NCBI GenBank assembly: GCA_947573485.1
Contig: CANPGB010000001.1
Coordinates: 124,001 to 188,000, forward strand
DNA: 64,000 nucleotides
Direction of reading: 5' to 3'
Source: an uncultured Porphyromonadaceae bacterium
GTDB lineage: Bacteria > Bacteroidota > Bacteroidia > Bacteroidales > Muribaculaceae
The notes below the pieces were generated by a model. That model ran no database searches. It was not told the DNA's origin and saw only the letters and a program-made list of their open reading frames with translations. How positions within the stretch are numbered: the stretch's first letter is position 1; each line of letters starts with the position of its first letter. Positions 14,945 through 23,553 of this stretch are shown one piece after another. The position numbers and the translations under genes are program-made.

Positions 14945-16930
14945 TTACTTGCCGGTGCCGTTCTCCCACCATGTGCAGCTTACGGCGGTAAACTCTGCGG
15001 GTGCTGTCACCTCGTAGATTACGTCGTAGTAGTCGGTGGTAGTGCCGTTATAGGCGGCGAAAGTAATGGTGTAGAGCACTTCCACGCCGTCGAGGGGCTT
15101 GGCATCGGGGTTGAGGATAGCCAGGGCGGCGGGGAGGGTCTCGTAGACGAAACGGTTCTTTTCGAGCTCTACAATCTCGTCGTCGGTCATGGAGCCGTAC
15201 TCAGCGGGGTACTGTGCACGTGCGGGCGAGGGACGGAGGTCGACGTTGCCCTGGTATGCCGAGGCGCCGGAATAGTACTCGTTGTTGCCGTAGGAGGTTA
15301 CGTAGAAGAGACCACTCTTTATGTTGGTGTCGCCAAGAGGACGGCATATGTTCTCGAATACCCAGTCGACGATAGTCTGGTAGTAGAGCGAGCTCAGTGG
15401 CTGGCTCTTGCCTGCCTCAAGATAAATCTTGACGTTGGGGTTATAGAGCCACTTGCCGTTGTTGCGCACGAACTGCGAGGTTTCGGTCTCGACGTAGCTT
15501 GCGGGAGTCCACTTGCCGTCTTCACCGCAGATGTAGGCCGAGCAAACGTAGTTTGTTGCACCGCCCTTATACTGCTGCCAGTAGACGTATTTGGTATCGT
15601 CTACCACGCCGTAGGGGTACTTGAGGTCGAGCCAGCGGCTGAGGTATGGCTCTGCCACGCTGAGGTTGGCGTATTTCTGACCCATGTCGGTGTAGTCGGA
15701 GTTCTGCAAAACGGTGAAGCCTGTTGCGGGAGCCCACTCAGAGCCGTCGAAGTGGTAAACGGCGTTTACGGCGGTGTAGGGCACGTTAGCCTTGATGCGG
15801 GCGGGAGCCTTGGCAGCGCCGCTCACACCTGTAATCTTCAGGTTCTTCACTTCCCAAGTACCCGACTTGCCGTCTTCGCTCACATATTTGAAGCCGAGCT
15901 GAATTTTCTTGCCTGCGAAGGCGTCGAGCTTGATGTCGCCCGAGTTGCCGAAGGTCCAGCTGTCGTTGCCTGTGTATTCGGGGATAGTCACCTGCTTCCA
16001 TGCGGCACCGCTCTCGCGGGCCCAGAGGGTGCAGTTGGCCTTTGCAAACTCGGCGTCGGGGAATTTATTCACCACGTGCTCAAAAGCGAGGGTTACGTCG
16101 GTGTAACCGGCGAGGTCGATTTCGGGCGAGATGAGCCACGACTCGGTAGCATAGCTTACGTTGTCTTTGAAAGCCGAGGCCTTGGCGCCGTAGTTGGCAC
16201 CACCCCACGACCACACGAAGGTGAGGGCTTCGGGCATAATCACGTCGTCCATGGTGAAGGCTCCGAGGCTTTCGGTGAACGATTCAGCGAAAATCTCCAC
16301 GGGACCTGCGGGCTGCACGGGCTGGTCGCCACCGAACACGGGTTCGGTCTGAGCCTCGTTGTAGGAAACGATGCAGTAGGTGCCTTTCTCTGTGTCGATG
16401 AAGTCGCCGAGGGCAACGGGCACGTAGTCGGCAGCGGGCATGAGGGGAGTGAAGGCGGTGATGTAGTCTTCGCCACCCCATACGTCGTCGCGGTAGAAAT
16501 CTTCAGAGATAGTGTATTTCTGCACCTTGGCGGCCTCCACAAGTTCCTCGGGCTCAGCTACTGCCACCTGGTAGGTGACTTTCACCGACGAGCCGTCGGA
16601 TAGGGTGTAGTAGGGGAAGTCGGTGCTTGCAAGGAAGGCGGGCACATACTCCGAAGCGGGAGCGGCGGCCGAGAAGCGGTGCAGAGTACCTACCTGAGCG
16701 AGGGCTTCGGAGCCTTCGTCACCTGCGAGAGCCTTGTTGGTGGCGTTAGAGGCTATTTTGGAGTACTCGTCGTCGGAGAGGGTATATTCGATTGCCTGCT
16801 GATTGGAGAAAGGCTGGTCGACAAATTCCTCAAATCCGTTGAGGTGGTTGTTCCAGGAGTTTTCGCCGCAGGAAGCCGCAGCGGCGCAGAGACCGGCGAC
16901 AATGAATGTGCGGATATATATTGTTTTCAT
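14945..16930 (-). CDS. Surface lipoprotein with choice-of-anchor-J-like domain, partner of a TonB receptor
   Basis: 661 residues with a lipoprotein signal peptide (MKTIYIRTF...AAAASCGEN, Cys21). The middle, about 225-380, contains ESFTESLGAFT..., WLISPEIDLAGYTDVTLAFEH and FKYVSEDGKSGTWEVKNLKI, the pattern of the jelly-roll 'choice-of-anchor J'/cleaved-adhesin domain. The flanks look like additional beta-rich modules. It starts 16 bp after the TonB-dependent receptor gene, the position SusD normally takes, but has no SusD signature. It probably sits on the cell surface and passes a ligand to the receptor; the ligand is unknown. Confidence 0.8.
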   Translation of the reverse strand: MKTIYIRTFIVAGLCAAAASCGENSWNNHLNGFEEFVDQPFSNQQAIEYTLSDDEYSKIASNATNKALAGDEGSEALAQVGTLHRFSAAAPASEYVPAFLASTDFPYYTLSDGSSVKVTYQVAVAEPEELVEAAKVQKYTISEDFYRDDVWGGEDYITAFTPLMPAADYVPVALGDFIDTEKGTYCIVSYNEAQTEPVFGGDQPVQPAGPVEIFAESFTESLGAFTMDDVIMPEALTFVWSWGGANYGAKASAFKDNVSYATESWLISPEIDLAGYTDVTLAFEHVVNKFPDAEFAKANCTLWARESGAAWKQVTIPEYTGNDSWTFGNSGDIKLDAFAGKKIQLGFKYVSEDGKSGTWEVKNLKITGVSGAAKAPARIKANVPYTAVNAVYHFDGSEWAPATGFTVLQNSDYTDMGQKYANLSVAEPYLSRWLDLKYPYGVVDDTKYVYWQQYKGGATNYVCSAYICGEDGKWTPASYVETETSQFVRNNGKWLYNPNVKIYLEAGKSQPLSSLYYQTIVDWVFENICRPLGDTNIKSGLFYVTSYGNNEYYSGASAYQGNVDLRPSPARAQYPAEYGSMTDDEIVELEKNRFVYETLPAALAILNPDAKPLDGVEVLYTITFAAYNGTTTDYYDVIYEVTAPAEFTAVSCTWWENGTGK

Positions 16931-16946
16931 GTTGTATTACAGTCTC

Positions 16947-19676
16947 TTAGAATTTAACACGGAGTTTGAGCGAGTAAGTGCGGCCAAAGGAGTAGAACAC
17001 ACCGTAGAGGTTATCCCAGTTGGCGTCGACCGAAGCATTGCTGGTGGCGTCGACAACATAGTTGTAGTTGCAGAGGTTGTGCACGTTGCCGTAGAGGGTA
17101 GCCTCTACACCGCCAATGGGGAAGGTGTACGATGCGTTGAGGTCGAGGGTGTTGCCCCAGGGAATACGCCAGGGATTCGCGAGATTGATTTCTTTGTTGA
17201 AGTCGGGGGTGCTCAGCGAGTAGTCGGAGTAGTTGCGGGCAGCCACTTTCCAGTCGGCACCGATGCGGAAACCCTGGAAGGGTCGGAACGTGGCACCGAG
17301 GGCTGCTGTAGTCATTGCCGAGCCACCGACTTTCACGCCTTTCTGGTTGAGTATACCCCAGGCGTGGTCTTCGGCCATGATACCCGAGGCGATGTCGCCG
17401 GCGGAGTTCTTCAGCGGCTGGCCGAGCTGGTTGTAGTAATAACCCTTGGCGTTGCTGTCCCAGATATAGTCGCCGATAGAGAGCATACCGGTGATTTCGA
17501 GCCAGCGGTAGGGAGCGAACGTTGCATTGAGCTCGACACCCATATGGCGGGCGTTGACGCCGGTGAGATTGAGGGCGTAGCGGTCGCCCTGGTGGGGACC
17601 CGACTCGATAGAGCCGCCGCGTACGGCGGTCTTGTCGATCCACTTTGTGTAGTAGGCGTTTACAGTTGCCGAGAAGATGCGCGAGCGGAAGTTATAGCCT
17701 ACTTCGGCTGAGAACACCTTTTCGTTTACTGGGTCGGGGTTGGTGGCGTTCGATACGTTGGAGGAAAGGAACACGCCCTGCGAGAAGAAGGGAGCGCGGC
17801 TGATGAAGCCGACGTTGCCGAATACGTTGTTGTGGCGGTCGATGTTGTAGTTAATACCGAATTTAGCCGTACCGCCAAGGAAGCAGTATACGCCGGTCTT
17901 GCCGTGCTCGGCATCGTAATAGAATCTGTCGTCACGCTGGTAGCCGGTGTTGCTGAGCGAGCCGGAGAGCACGAGGTTGAGCTTCTTGTCGAGGAGGTTA
18001 AGCTCGCCTTGCACGTAAGCGCCTTCCTGCTGGGTGTAGCCCACATAGTTGCGGTAAACAACATCGCCCACGGTGAGTTTCTCGTAAATCCAGTCGGGGT
18101 TGGCGGCGGCAGCGTTGTTATACGCCTTCACGTTTTTACGCGAGGAGTCGTCCATGTAGTAGTCGCCGTTGTAGAGATCCACGATTTCGTTCTTGTGGTA
18201 GCCCACGTAGTAGCGGAGGTCGATACCGGCGAGGAAGTTGAGTTTCTTGTCGAAGAAGCTGTTGGTATAGGTCGATACGAGGCCATACCACTTGTGCGAG
18301 TTGTTCTGCTTGGCCATCACCATGTTCGAGCCGGTGGTGGAGGCTTCGTTCATGAGCTGGATTTCGTCGTAGGCGAAAGTACCGTCGGCCTTGCGGAAGA
18401 GCGTCTCGGGCACACCGTGGTATGCGCCATACCAGCTTGAGTATGAAATCTGAGTTCCCTTGTAGGTACCGCGACCCTGGCCGCTGAGACCGCTACCGTT
18501 TGCAAACGAAACGTAGAGGGTGGTTGAGAGCGACGATTTATTGTCGATTTTCCAGATGTGTGCGAGCGAAATCTGAGGCTTGTGGTAGGTGTTGGTGTTT
18601 GAAGAGCGCACCTGACCGTCGAGGTCGTAGCCGAAAGTAGCATTATAGCGGTAGGGGCTCTCGCCGTTCATTTTCTCTTTGGCGTAGGTCTGATATTGGA
18701 TAATGGAGAGACCGTCGCTGCTGCCGCGCTTGTTGTGGGTCTGCGGCGCTCCGAAAGCGGTGAGCGAGAGCTGGTGGCTGTCGTTGATGCGCTTCGATAT
18801 GTTCACAAAATAGTTATACGATGTGAAGTCGGTACCCTGGATGTAGCCGTCGCCCCACTTGTGGGCTCCGAGCACAGTCACAGCCCAGCCGTTCTTCATA
18901 AGACCGGTCGACACTTTTACGCCCATGTCGTTGAGGCCGTCGTTACCGAAGCCGTACCATACCTTGCCGCCTTTCTCGGCATCGAGGCTTTCGGTGGTGA
19001 TGTTGATAGTACCGCCGAGCGAGGGAGCCGAGAGGACGGCAGCTCCGAGGCCGCGCTGAGTCTGGATGTTTGAGGCAACGTCGCTGAGGCCGGCCCAGTT
19101 GCTCCAGTAGATGCCGCCCCACTCCATGTCGTTGACAGGAATACCGTTGACGAGGACAGCGACATTGGCGCTCTTGAAGCCGCGCATGTTGATTTTGGCA
19201 TCACCGAAGCCACCGCCGTCTTTGGTAGCCCATACGCCGGGAGTGGTGTTGAGAATTTCGGGGAGCTCCTGAGTACCGAGTTTGACGTCGATCTCGGCCT
19301 TGCTCACCTGCGAGAGAGCAACGGGAGTCTGGCGTGTGCGAGCCAGCGATTGGGTTACCACCACGTCGTTGAGCATCTCGTTAGAGGGCTCAAGCTCGAT
19401 TGTGCCCATGTTGGCACGGGCGGCAACCTCTTTGGTTTTATAGCCCACATAGCTAATTGTGAGAGACTTGGTGCCGTCGGGCACTTTTACGGTGAAGGCT
19501 CCGTCGATGTCGGTGGTTCCGAGGGCCTTACCGCCGGTTATCACGATGCCTGCGCCAATCACGGGCTCGCCTTCTTCATCGATGACCGTGCCGCGGCATG
19601 TAAAATCGGCTCCGTAGGCAAAGGTGAATACCTGGGCCAGACAGAGCAGCAGGGAAACAGTTAAGAGTCGTCTCAT
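16947..19676 (-). CDS. TonB-dependent outer-membrane receptor
   Basis: 909 residues from MRRLLTVSLLLCLAQVFTFA (19676), which gives a proper signal peptide; the reading frame continues 30 codons upstream without support. After the signal comes a carboxypeptidase-regulatory-like domain (FTCRGTVIDEEGEPVIGAGI...SYVGYKTKEV), then a plug (about 120-240, with INMRGFKSANVAVLVNGIPVNDMEWGG) and a 22-strand-type barrel ending in Phe (LRVKF). It is first in a two-gene operon with the anchor-J-like lipoprotein. A long barrel with many Tyr/Asn motifs is consistent with oligosaccharide, peptide or siderophore uptake. The substrate is not evident. Confidence 0.93.
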   Translation of the reverse strand: MRRLLTVSLLLCLAQVFTFAYGADFTCRGTVIDEEGEPVIGAGIVITGGKALGTTDIDGAFTVKVPDGTKSLTISYVGYKTKEVAARANMGTIELEPSNEMLNDVVVTQSLARTRQTPVALSQVSKAEIDVKLGTQELPEILNTTPGVWATKDGGGFGDAKINMRGFKSANVAVLVNGIPVNDMEWGGIYWSNWAGLSDVASNIQTQRGLGAAVLSAPSLGGTINITTESLDAEKGGKVWYGFGNDGLNDMGVKVSTGLMKNGWAVTVLGAHKWGDGYIQGTDFTSYNYFVNISKRINDSHQLSLTAFGAPQTHNKRGSSDGLSIIQYQTYAKEKMNGESPYRYNATFGYDLDGQVRSSNTNTYHKPQISLAHIWKIDNKSSLSTTLYVSFANGSGLSGQGRGTYKGTQISYSSWYGAYHGVPETLFRKADGTFAYDEIQLMNEASTTGSNMVMAKQNNSHKWYGLVSTYTNSFFDKKLNFLAGIDLRYYVGYHKNEIVDLYNGDYYMDDSSRKNVKAYNNAAAANPDWIYEKLTVGDVVYRNYVGYTQQEGAYVQGELNLLDKKLNLVLSGSLSNTGYQRDDRFYYDAEHGKTGVYCFLGGTAKFGINYNIDRHNNVFGNVGFISRAPFFSQGVFLSSNVSNATNPDPVNEKVFSAEVGYNFRSRIFSATVNAYYTKWIDKTAVRGGSIESGPHQGDRYALNLTGVNARHMGVELNATFAPYRWLEITGMLSIGDYIWDSNAKGYYYNQLGQPLKNSAGDIASGIMAEDHAWGILNQKGVKVGGSAMTTAALGATFRPFQGFRIGADWKVAARNYSDYSLSTPDFNKEINLANPWRIPWGNTLDLNASYTFPIGGVEATLYGNVHNLCNYNYVVDATSNASVDANWDNLYGVFYSFGRTYSLKLRVKF

Positions 19677-19764
19677 TGCAGTCAGTGTAATGATTGATAG
19701 AATTTTATGGGAAGGTAATTGCGTTCTTGAGAGAATAGCAAATACATGATTTGCACTGCTCTGC

Positions 19765-19772
19765 AAAGTTAC
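19765..19772 (-). promoter_or_regulatory. -7 box of the TonB receptor operon
   Basis: TAACTTTG on the minus strand, 89 bp before the start codon at 19676. The -33 region has only a weak TTG-like match. The rest of 19677-19893 shows no gene. Confidence 0.45.
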
Positions 19773-19893
19773 GGTTTTATTTTCAATTATTCACAATTTT
19801 TATCCTAATTTTTTATTCTTTATCAGAAAGAGGCGGCATATAGGGCTTCCCGATGCCTCCGGGGCACATCTCGGGCGGGGAGCATACAGCAAA

Positions 19894-19928
19894 GGCGGCG
19901 CCGGCATTTTGAATTTGCCGACGCCGCC
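19894..19928 (-). terminator. Strong GC hairpin after the slyD-lolD-NigD-DUF3467 operon
   Basis: GGCGGCG-C-CGGCA (19894-19906) pairs with TGCCG-A-CGCCGCC (19916-19928): twelve pairs around one mismatch and a 9-nt loop. On the minus strand the tract after it is only CCTTTG, so it is a weak classical terminator. It lies outside the duplicated unit, so it is present once. Confidence 0.55.
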
Positions 19929-19953
19929 CTGCGGGTCTATGGGTATTTAAGGA

Positions 19954-20277
19954 TTAGGCTTTGAACCCTTCTTCAAAGGGGTTGGGGATGCCACCGCCGT
20001 TCTTGGGGGCGTTTTTGGGCATCTTGCGCTGGATTTCGCCGAAAGTCTGCTCGTACTTTGCCACGTTGTCGCGGAGAGCGAAGAGGAGGTTCTTGGCGTT
20101 TTCGGGAGTCATTATAATGCGGCTCTGTACCTTAGCCTGGGGCATGTTGGGGGCTACAGAGATGAAGTCGAGGTAGAACTCATTGCCGCTGTGCGAGATA
20201 ACGGCAAGGTTAGAGTAGTGGCCTGCAGCCACTTCGGGAGTAAGCTCAATTTTGAGCTCCTGCTGTTTGTTTTCCAT
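19954..20277 (-). CDS. DUF3467 family protein (left copy)
   Basis: 107 residues, matching the DUF3467 family of short cytoplasmic proteins common in Bacteroidetes (QELKIELTPEVAAGHYSNLAVISHSGNEF... then SRIIMTPENAKNLLFALRDNV). The function is unknown. The C-terminal tail is Pro/Gly/Asn-rich. It starts 2 bp after the NigD-like gene and is the last gene of the operon before the hairpin at 19894. An identical copy lies at 21153-21476. Confidence 0.88.
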   Translation of the reverse strand: MENKQQELKIELTPEVAAGHYSNLAVISHSGNEFYLDFISVAPNMPQAKVQSRIIMTPENAKNLLFALRDNVAKYEQTFGEIQRKMPKNAPKNGGGIPNPFEEGFKA

Positions 20278-20279
20278 TT

Positions 20280-20984
20280 TTATGCGTTAGGTTTGATTGT
20301 TGAACTTATTTTATCTATTGTTATCTGCTTCTTGCCTGAGTCGAGCGAGTAGTTGAGCTGCACGCCCTGGCAGGTAGAGCGGTTGAAGAGGTCGCTGAGC
20401 GAGTACGACATATAATATATGAGCTCGCGCGTCATGCCCATTGAAACCTCCGGCTCGAAGATGAAGTAGAGCTGGGGGTAAGCGTCGGTGAGTGTGGCCT
20501 CATCGACAACAATGCGACATACCTTGGGTGCGCGGTCGGTGCTGAACGAGAAGCCGAAGTTGAGGTATTGGCCTGAGCGCCAGGCTTCGGCACGCTGCAC
20601 GTTGCGGCTGAAGAAGTTAGAGGTAGTGTCGGCGGCGGCAACGGGGAAAGCCCCGCCTTTACCGTAGGTCATGGCGGCGGCCACAATGCTGATTTCGGCG
20701 TTCTGGAACTGAGCCTCACCCTCGGTCTGGTAGCTGATGAGCACACGGTCGCCCACCTTTACGGCGTCTTTGTTCATGGCGGTTCCGGCACGGAGGGTGA
20801 TGAGGGGCGAGTCGTTTTCTTTCTGGAAAGTGAAAACGGTGCTGTTGTCGCCCATTTGGCTTACTGTGACAATGTCGGTGTACACGGGCGACACGGGAGT
20901 ATCGCTGTTGCTTGAGTTACACGCCGGAAGCACAAGTACAGCAGCGGCAATGAGGGCGGCTGCCGCGTTGCGGAAAAGTTTCAT
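20280..20984 (-). CDS. NigD-like lipoprotein (left copy)
   Basis: 234 residues with a lipoprotein signal peptide (MKLFRNAAAALIAAAVLVLPACNSS, Cys22). The mature part resembles NigD-like proteins of Bacteroides: an OB-like N-terminal segment (FTFQKENDSPLITLRAG...VKVGDRVLISYQT) and a C-terminal beta domain (YLNFGFSFSTDRAPKVCRIVVDEATL). NigD was named from a bacteriocin-type locus, but these lipoproteins occur widely and their role is unsettled. It is identical to the copy at 21479-22183. In this copy the upstream gene is only a lolD remnant. Confidence 0.8.
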   Translation of the reverse strand: MKLFRNAAAALIAAAVLVLPACNSSNSDTPVSPVYTDIVTVSQMGDNSTVFTFQKENDSPLITLRAGTAMNKDAVKVGDRVLISYQTEGEAQFQNAEISIVAAAMTYGKGGAFPVAAADTTSNFFSRNVQRAEAWRSGQYLNFGFSFSTDRAPKVCRIVVDEATLTDAYPQLYFIFEPEVSMGMTRELIYYMSYSLSDLFNRSTCQGVQLNYSLDSGKKQITIDKISSTIKPNA

Positions 20985-21026
20985 GAAGCTTAAATAATTG
21001 AGAGATTGTGATTGTTTTATGATTCC

Positions 21027-21146
21027 TTATAATTTGATTTCTTTTTCTTTAACGTCGACTATGCGGCCGTCGGCCATACGCACAACAACGTCGGAGTCGG
21101 CCGCAAGTCCCTCGTCGTGAGTCACGATAACGAAGGTTACGCCGTC
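21027..21146 (-). pseudogene. 3' fragment of lolD created by the tandem duplication
   Basis: 120 bp identical to 22226-22345. It encodes the last 39 residues of LolD (the H-loop [12 protein letters not shown] onwards) plus the stop codon, but has no start, Walker A or signature motif. It is cut at exactly the duplication breakpoint. It cannot give a functional ATPase and simply lies between the two gene pairs. Confidence 0.92.
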
Positions 21147-21152
21147 TAAGGA

Positions 21153-21476
21153 TTAGGCTTTGAACCCTTCTTCAAAGGGGTTGGGGATGCCACCGCCGTT
21201 CTTGGGGGCGTTTTTGGGCATCTTGCGCTGGATTTCGCCGAAAGTCTGCTCGTACTTTGCCACGTTGTCGCGGAGAGCGAAGAGGAGGTTCTTGGCGTTT
21301 TCGGGAGTCATTATAATGCGGCTCTGTACCTTAGCCTGGGGCATGTTGGGGGCTACAGAGATGAAGTCGAGGTAGAACTCATTGCCGCTGTGCGAGATAA
21401 CGGCAAGGTTAGAGTAGTGGCCTGCAGCCACTTCGGGAGTAAGCTCAATTTTGAGCTCCTGCTGTTTGTTTTCCAT
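21153..21476 (-). CDS. DUF3467 family protein (right copy)
   Basis: 107 residues, the same protein as at 19954-20277. It starts 2 bp after the right NigD-like gene. Downstream it is followed not by a terminator but by the lolD remnant and the left NigD-like gene, so a single transcript could cover both copies. Gene dosage of both proteins would be doubled. Confidence 0.88.
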   Translation of the reverse strand: MENKQQELKIELTPEVAAGHYSNLAVISHSGNEFYLDFISVAPNMPQAKVQSRIIMTPENAKNLLFALRDNVAKYEQTFGEIQRKMPKNAPKNGGGIPNPFEEGFKA

Positions 21477-21478
21477 TT

Positions 21479-22183
21479 TTATGCGTTAGGTTTGATTGTT
21501 GAACTTATTTTATCTATTGTTATCTGCTTCTTGCCTGAGTCGAGCGAGTAGTTGAGCTGCACGCCCTGGCAGGTAGAGCGGTTGAAGAGGTCGCTGAGCG
21601 AGTACGACATATAATATATGAGCTCGCGCGTCATGCCCATTGAAACCTCCGGCTCGAAGATGAAGTAGAGCTGGGGGTAAGCGTCGGTGAGTGTGGCCTC
21701 ATCGACAACAATGCGACATACCTTGGGTGCGCGGTCGGTGCTGAACGAGAAGCCGAAGTTGAGGTATTGGCCTGAGCGCCAGGCTTCGGCACGCTGCACG
21801 TTGCGGCTGAAGAAGTTAGAGGTAGTGTCGGCGGCGGCAACGGGGAAAGCCCCGCCTTTACCGTAGGTCATGGCGGCGGCCACAATGCTGATTTCGGCGT
21901 TCTGGAACTGAGCCTCACCCTCGGTCTGGTAGCTGATGAGCACACGGTCGCCCACCTTTACGGCGTCTTTGTTCATGGCGGTTCCGGCACGGAGGGTGAT
22001 GAGGGGCGAGTCGTTTTCTTTCTGGAAAGTGAAAACGGTGCTGTTGTCGCCCATTTGGCTTACTGTGACAATGTCGGTGTACACGGGCGACACGGGAGTA
22101 TCGCTGTTGCTTGAGTTACACGCCGGAAGCACAAGTACAGCAGCGGCAATGAGGGCGGCTGCCGCGTTGCGGAAAAGTTTCAT
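21479..22183 (-). CDS. NigD-like lipoprotein (right copy)
   Basis: 234 residues, identical to the copy at 20280-20984, with the same lipoprotein signal and Cys22. It lies 42 bp after the intact lolD gene. Perfect identity, including silent positions, means that the duplication is very recent, is kept homogeneous by gene conversion, or is an assembly artefact. Confidence 0.8.
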   Translation of the reverse strand: MKLFRNAAAALIAAAVLVLPACNSSNSDTPVSPVYTDIVTVSQMGDNSTVFTFQKENDSPLITLRAGTAMNKDAVKVGDRVLISYQTEGEAQFQNAEISIVAAAMTYGKGGAFPVAAADTTSNFFSRNVQRAEAWRSGQYLNFGFSFSTDRAPKVCRIVVDEATLTDAYPQLYFIFEPEVSMGMTRELIYYMSYSLSDLFNRSTCQGVQLNYSLDSGKKQITIDKISSTIKPNA

Positions 22184-22225
22184 GAAGCTTAAATAATTGA
22201 GAGATTGTGATTGTTTTATGATTCC

Positions 22226-22903
22226 TTATAATTTGATTTCTTTTTCTTTAACGTCGACTATGCGGCCGTCGGCCATACGCACAACAACGTCGGAGTCGGC
22301 CGCAAGTCCCTCGTCGTGAGTCACGATAACGAAGGTTACGCCGTCGCTGTCGCGGAGGTCGAAGAAGAGGCGGTGGAGCTCGGCACGGTTATGCGAGTCG
22401 AGGCTCCCCGAGGGCTCGTCGGCAAACACCACCTTGGGCTTGTTGATTAGCGCACGCGCAACGGCGGCACGCTGGCACTCGCCGCCCGAAAGCTCGGAGG
22501 GGTGGTGGCTGTCGCGGCCTTCGAGGCCAAGCCGCTTCAGCAATTCAGAGGCCGCGGCATAGGCCTTGGCAGGCCGCTCACCCGCTATAAGAGCAGGCAT
22601 GGCCACGTTCTCAACGAGGGTAAACTCGGGCAGAAGGCGGTGGAACTGGAACACAAAGCCGATGTTGGTGTTGCGGAACTGCGACAGCCGTCGGTCGGGC
22701 AGGGTAGTGACGTCGGCACCGTCGTAGAGCACAGAACCGCTGTCGGGGCTCATGAGTGTGCCTAATACCTGCAGCAAAGTGCTCTTTCCGGCGCCCGATG
22801 GGCCCACTATGGTGGTTACGAGGCCGGGGCGCACACAGAGGTCGATGCCCTTGAGGACTTCAAGAGCACCGAACGACTTGTGTATATTCTTTGCTTCGAG
22901 CAT
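22226..22903 (-). CDS. lolD: LolD-type ABC transporter ATP-binding protein
   Basis: 225 residues from [12 protein letters not shown] (22903), preferred over a start 4 codons upstream because it aligns with the family N-terminus. Walker A is GPSGAGKST (34-42), the signature [15 protein letters not shown], Walker [13 protein letters not shown] and the H-loop VTHDE. This is the MacB/LolD subfamily that powers lipoprotein release or efflux together with FtsX-type permeases. No permease is adjacent. It follows the SlyD-like gene by 15 bp. Its last 120 bp are repeated at 21027-21146. Confidence 0.88.
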   Translation of the reverse strand: MLEAKNIHKSFGALEVLKGIDLCVRPGLVTTIVGPSGAGKSTLLQVLGTLMSPDSGSVLYDGADVTTLPDRRLSQFRNTNIGFVFQFHRLLPEFTLVENVAMPALIAGERPAKAYAAASELLKRLGLEGRDSHHPSELSGGECQRAAVARALINKPKVVFADEPSGSLDSHNRAELHRLFFDLRDSDGVTFVIVTHDEGLAADSDVVVRMADGRIVDVKEKEIKL

Positions 22904-22918
22904 GTTGAGGCACAATTA

Positions 22919-23491
22919 TCAGCAACCACCGCAGCAACCGCCGCCACCCGAGCAGCCGCCTTCGTGGCTCTCGCCGCCGCAGCATCCGCCGCCACAGCCG
23001 CAACCCGATGCGGGTTCGAGCTCCTCTGGGGTAGGCTGGCGCACGGTGAGCACCTCGCCCACGTAGTGCACGCGGTCTTTGGCAAGGGGGTGGTTAAGGT
23101 CGAGGACAACGGCATCGGGGGTCAGACGCACTACGGTGCCGTCGATGCGGTATCCGTCGGGAGTCATGAGGGGTATGAGAGCACCGGGGGTGAACATCTC
23201 CTCCTTGAACTGGCCGTCGACTGTCATACGGTCGCGGGGAATTGTGTAGATTTCTTCTTCGGTATAGGGGCCGAAAGCCTTCTCGGGCTCAGCGTAGAAG
23301 TCGAATTTCTCGCCGGCCTTCTTGCCGAGGAGGTTTTCGTCGAGAGCCTCCACGAAGCCGAGGGTCATGCCGCAGATAGCGCGGTCGGGCTCGTCGGCGC
23401 CAACCTCATGCACGAGGTCCTCGGTGCCGTCGGCATTGACGCGGAAGAGCTTATATGCTATTTCAAAATATTGTCCCGGTTTGATTTCCAT
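22919..23491 (-). CDS. SlyD-like FKBP-type peptidyl-prolyl isomerase with Cys/Gly-rich tail
   Basis: 190 residues. The N-terminal FKBP part and the inserted flap follow the SlyD plan (ICGMTLGFVEALDENLLGKKAGEKFDF, DLNHPLAKDRVHYVGEVLTV). The last 28 residues (163-190) are almost only Gly and Cys, with eight cysteines and one His. E. coli SlyD has a comparable His/Cys-rich tail that binds nickel. The protein is therefore likely a cytoplasmic chaperone-isomerase with a metal-binding tail. It is first in the slyD-lolD-NigD-DUF3467 operon. Confidence 0.88.
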   Translation of the reverse strand: MEIKPGQYFEIAYKLFRVNADGTEDLVHEVGADEPDRAICGMTLGFVEALDENLLGKKAGEKFDFYAEPEKAFGPYTEEEIYTIPRDRMTVDGQFKEEMFTPGALIPLMTPDGYRIDGTVVRLTPDAVVLDLNHPLAKDRVHYVGEVLTVRQPTPEELEPASGCGCGGGCCGGESHEGGCSGGGGCCGGC

Positions 23492-23553
23492 AATATTGTA
23501 AGTGTGTGATTATTCTTTATACTTTAAACTTTTGACTCTTGCCGTTTGACTTA

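Larger units (their letters stand above)
19948..21146. repeat. Tandem duplication, left copy (1,199 bp)
   Basis: Every base I compared is identical to 21147-22345. The unit holds a DUF3467 gene, a NigD-like lipoprotein gene and the last 120 bp of lolD. The base before the unit (19947 T) differs from the base before the right copy (21146 C), and the bases after the copies also differ (21147 T, 22346 G). The boundaries are therefore exact, with no microhomology at the junction. Confidence 0.95.
21147..22345. repeat. Tandem duplication, right copy (1,199 bp)
   Basis: Right-hand copy of the unit described at 19948-21146. Its right end lies inside the intact lolD gene, so this is presumably the ancestral junction with lolD, while the left copy retains the ancestral junction with the terminator. 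The original gene order was slyD-lolD-NigD-DUF3467. Confidence 0.95.

Noticed and set aside
14936-16603. Long open frame (555 codons) on the plus strand opposite the anchor-J lipoprotein gene
   Set aside because: The minus-strand product has a lipoprotein signal, a recognisable domain and its own terminator; the opposite frame is a shadow rich in Val/Gly/His.
19948-22345. Direct repeat as an insertion sequence or composite transposon
   Set aside because: There is no transposase, no terminal inverted repeat and no target-site duplication; the copies are adjacent and simply duplicate two operon genes.
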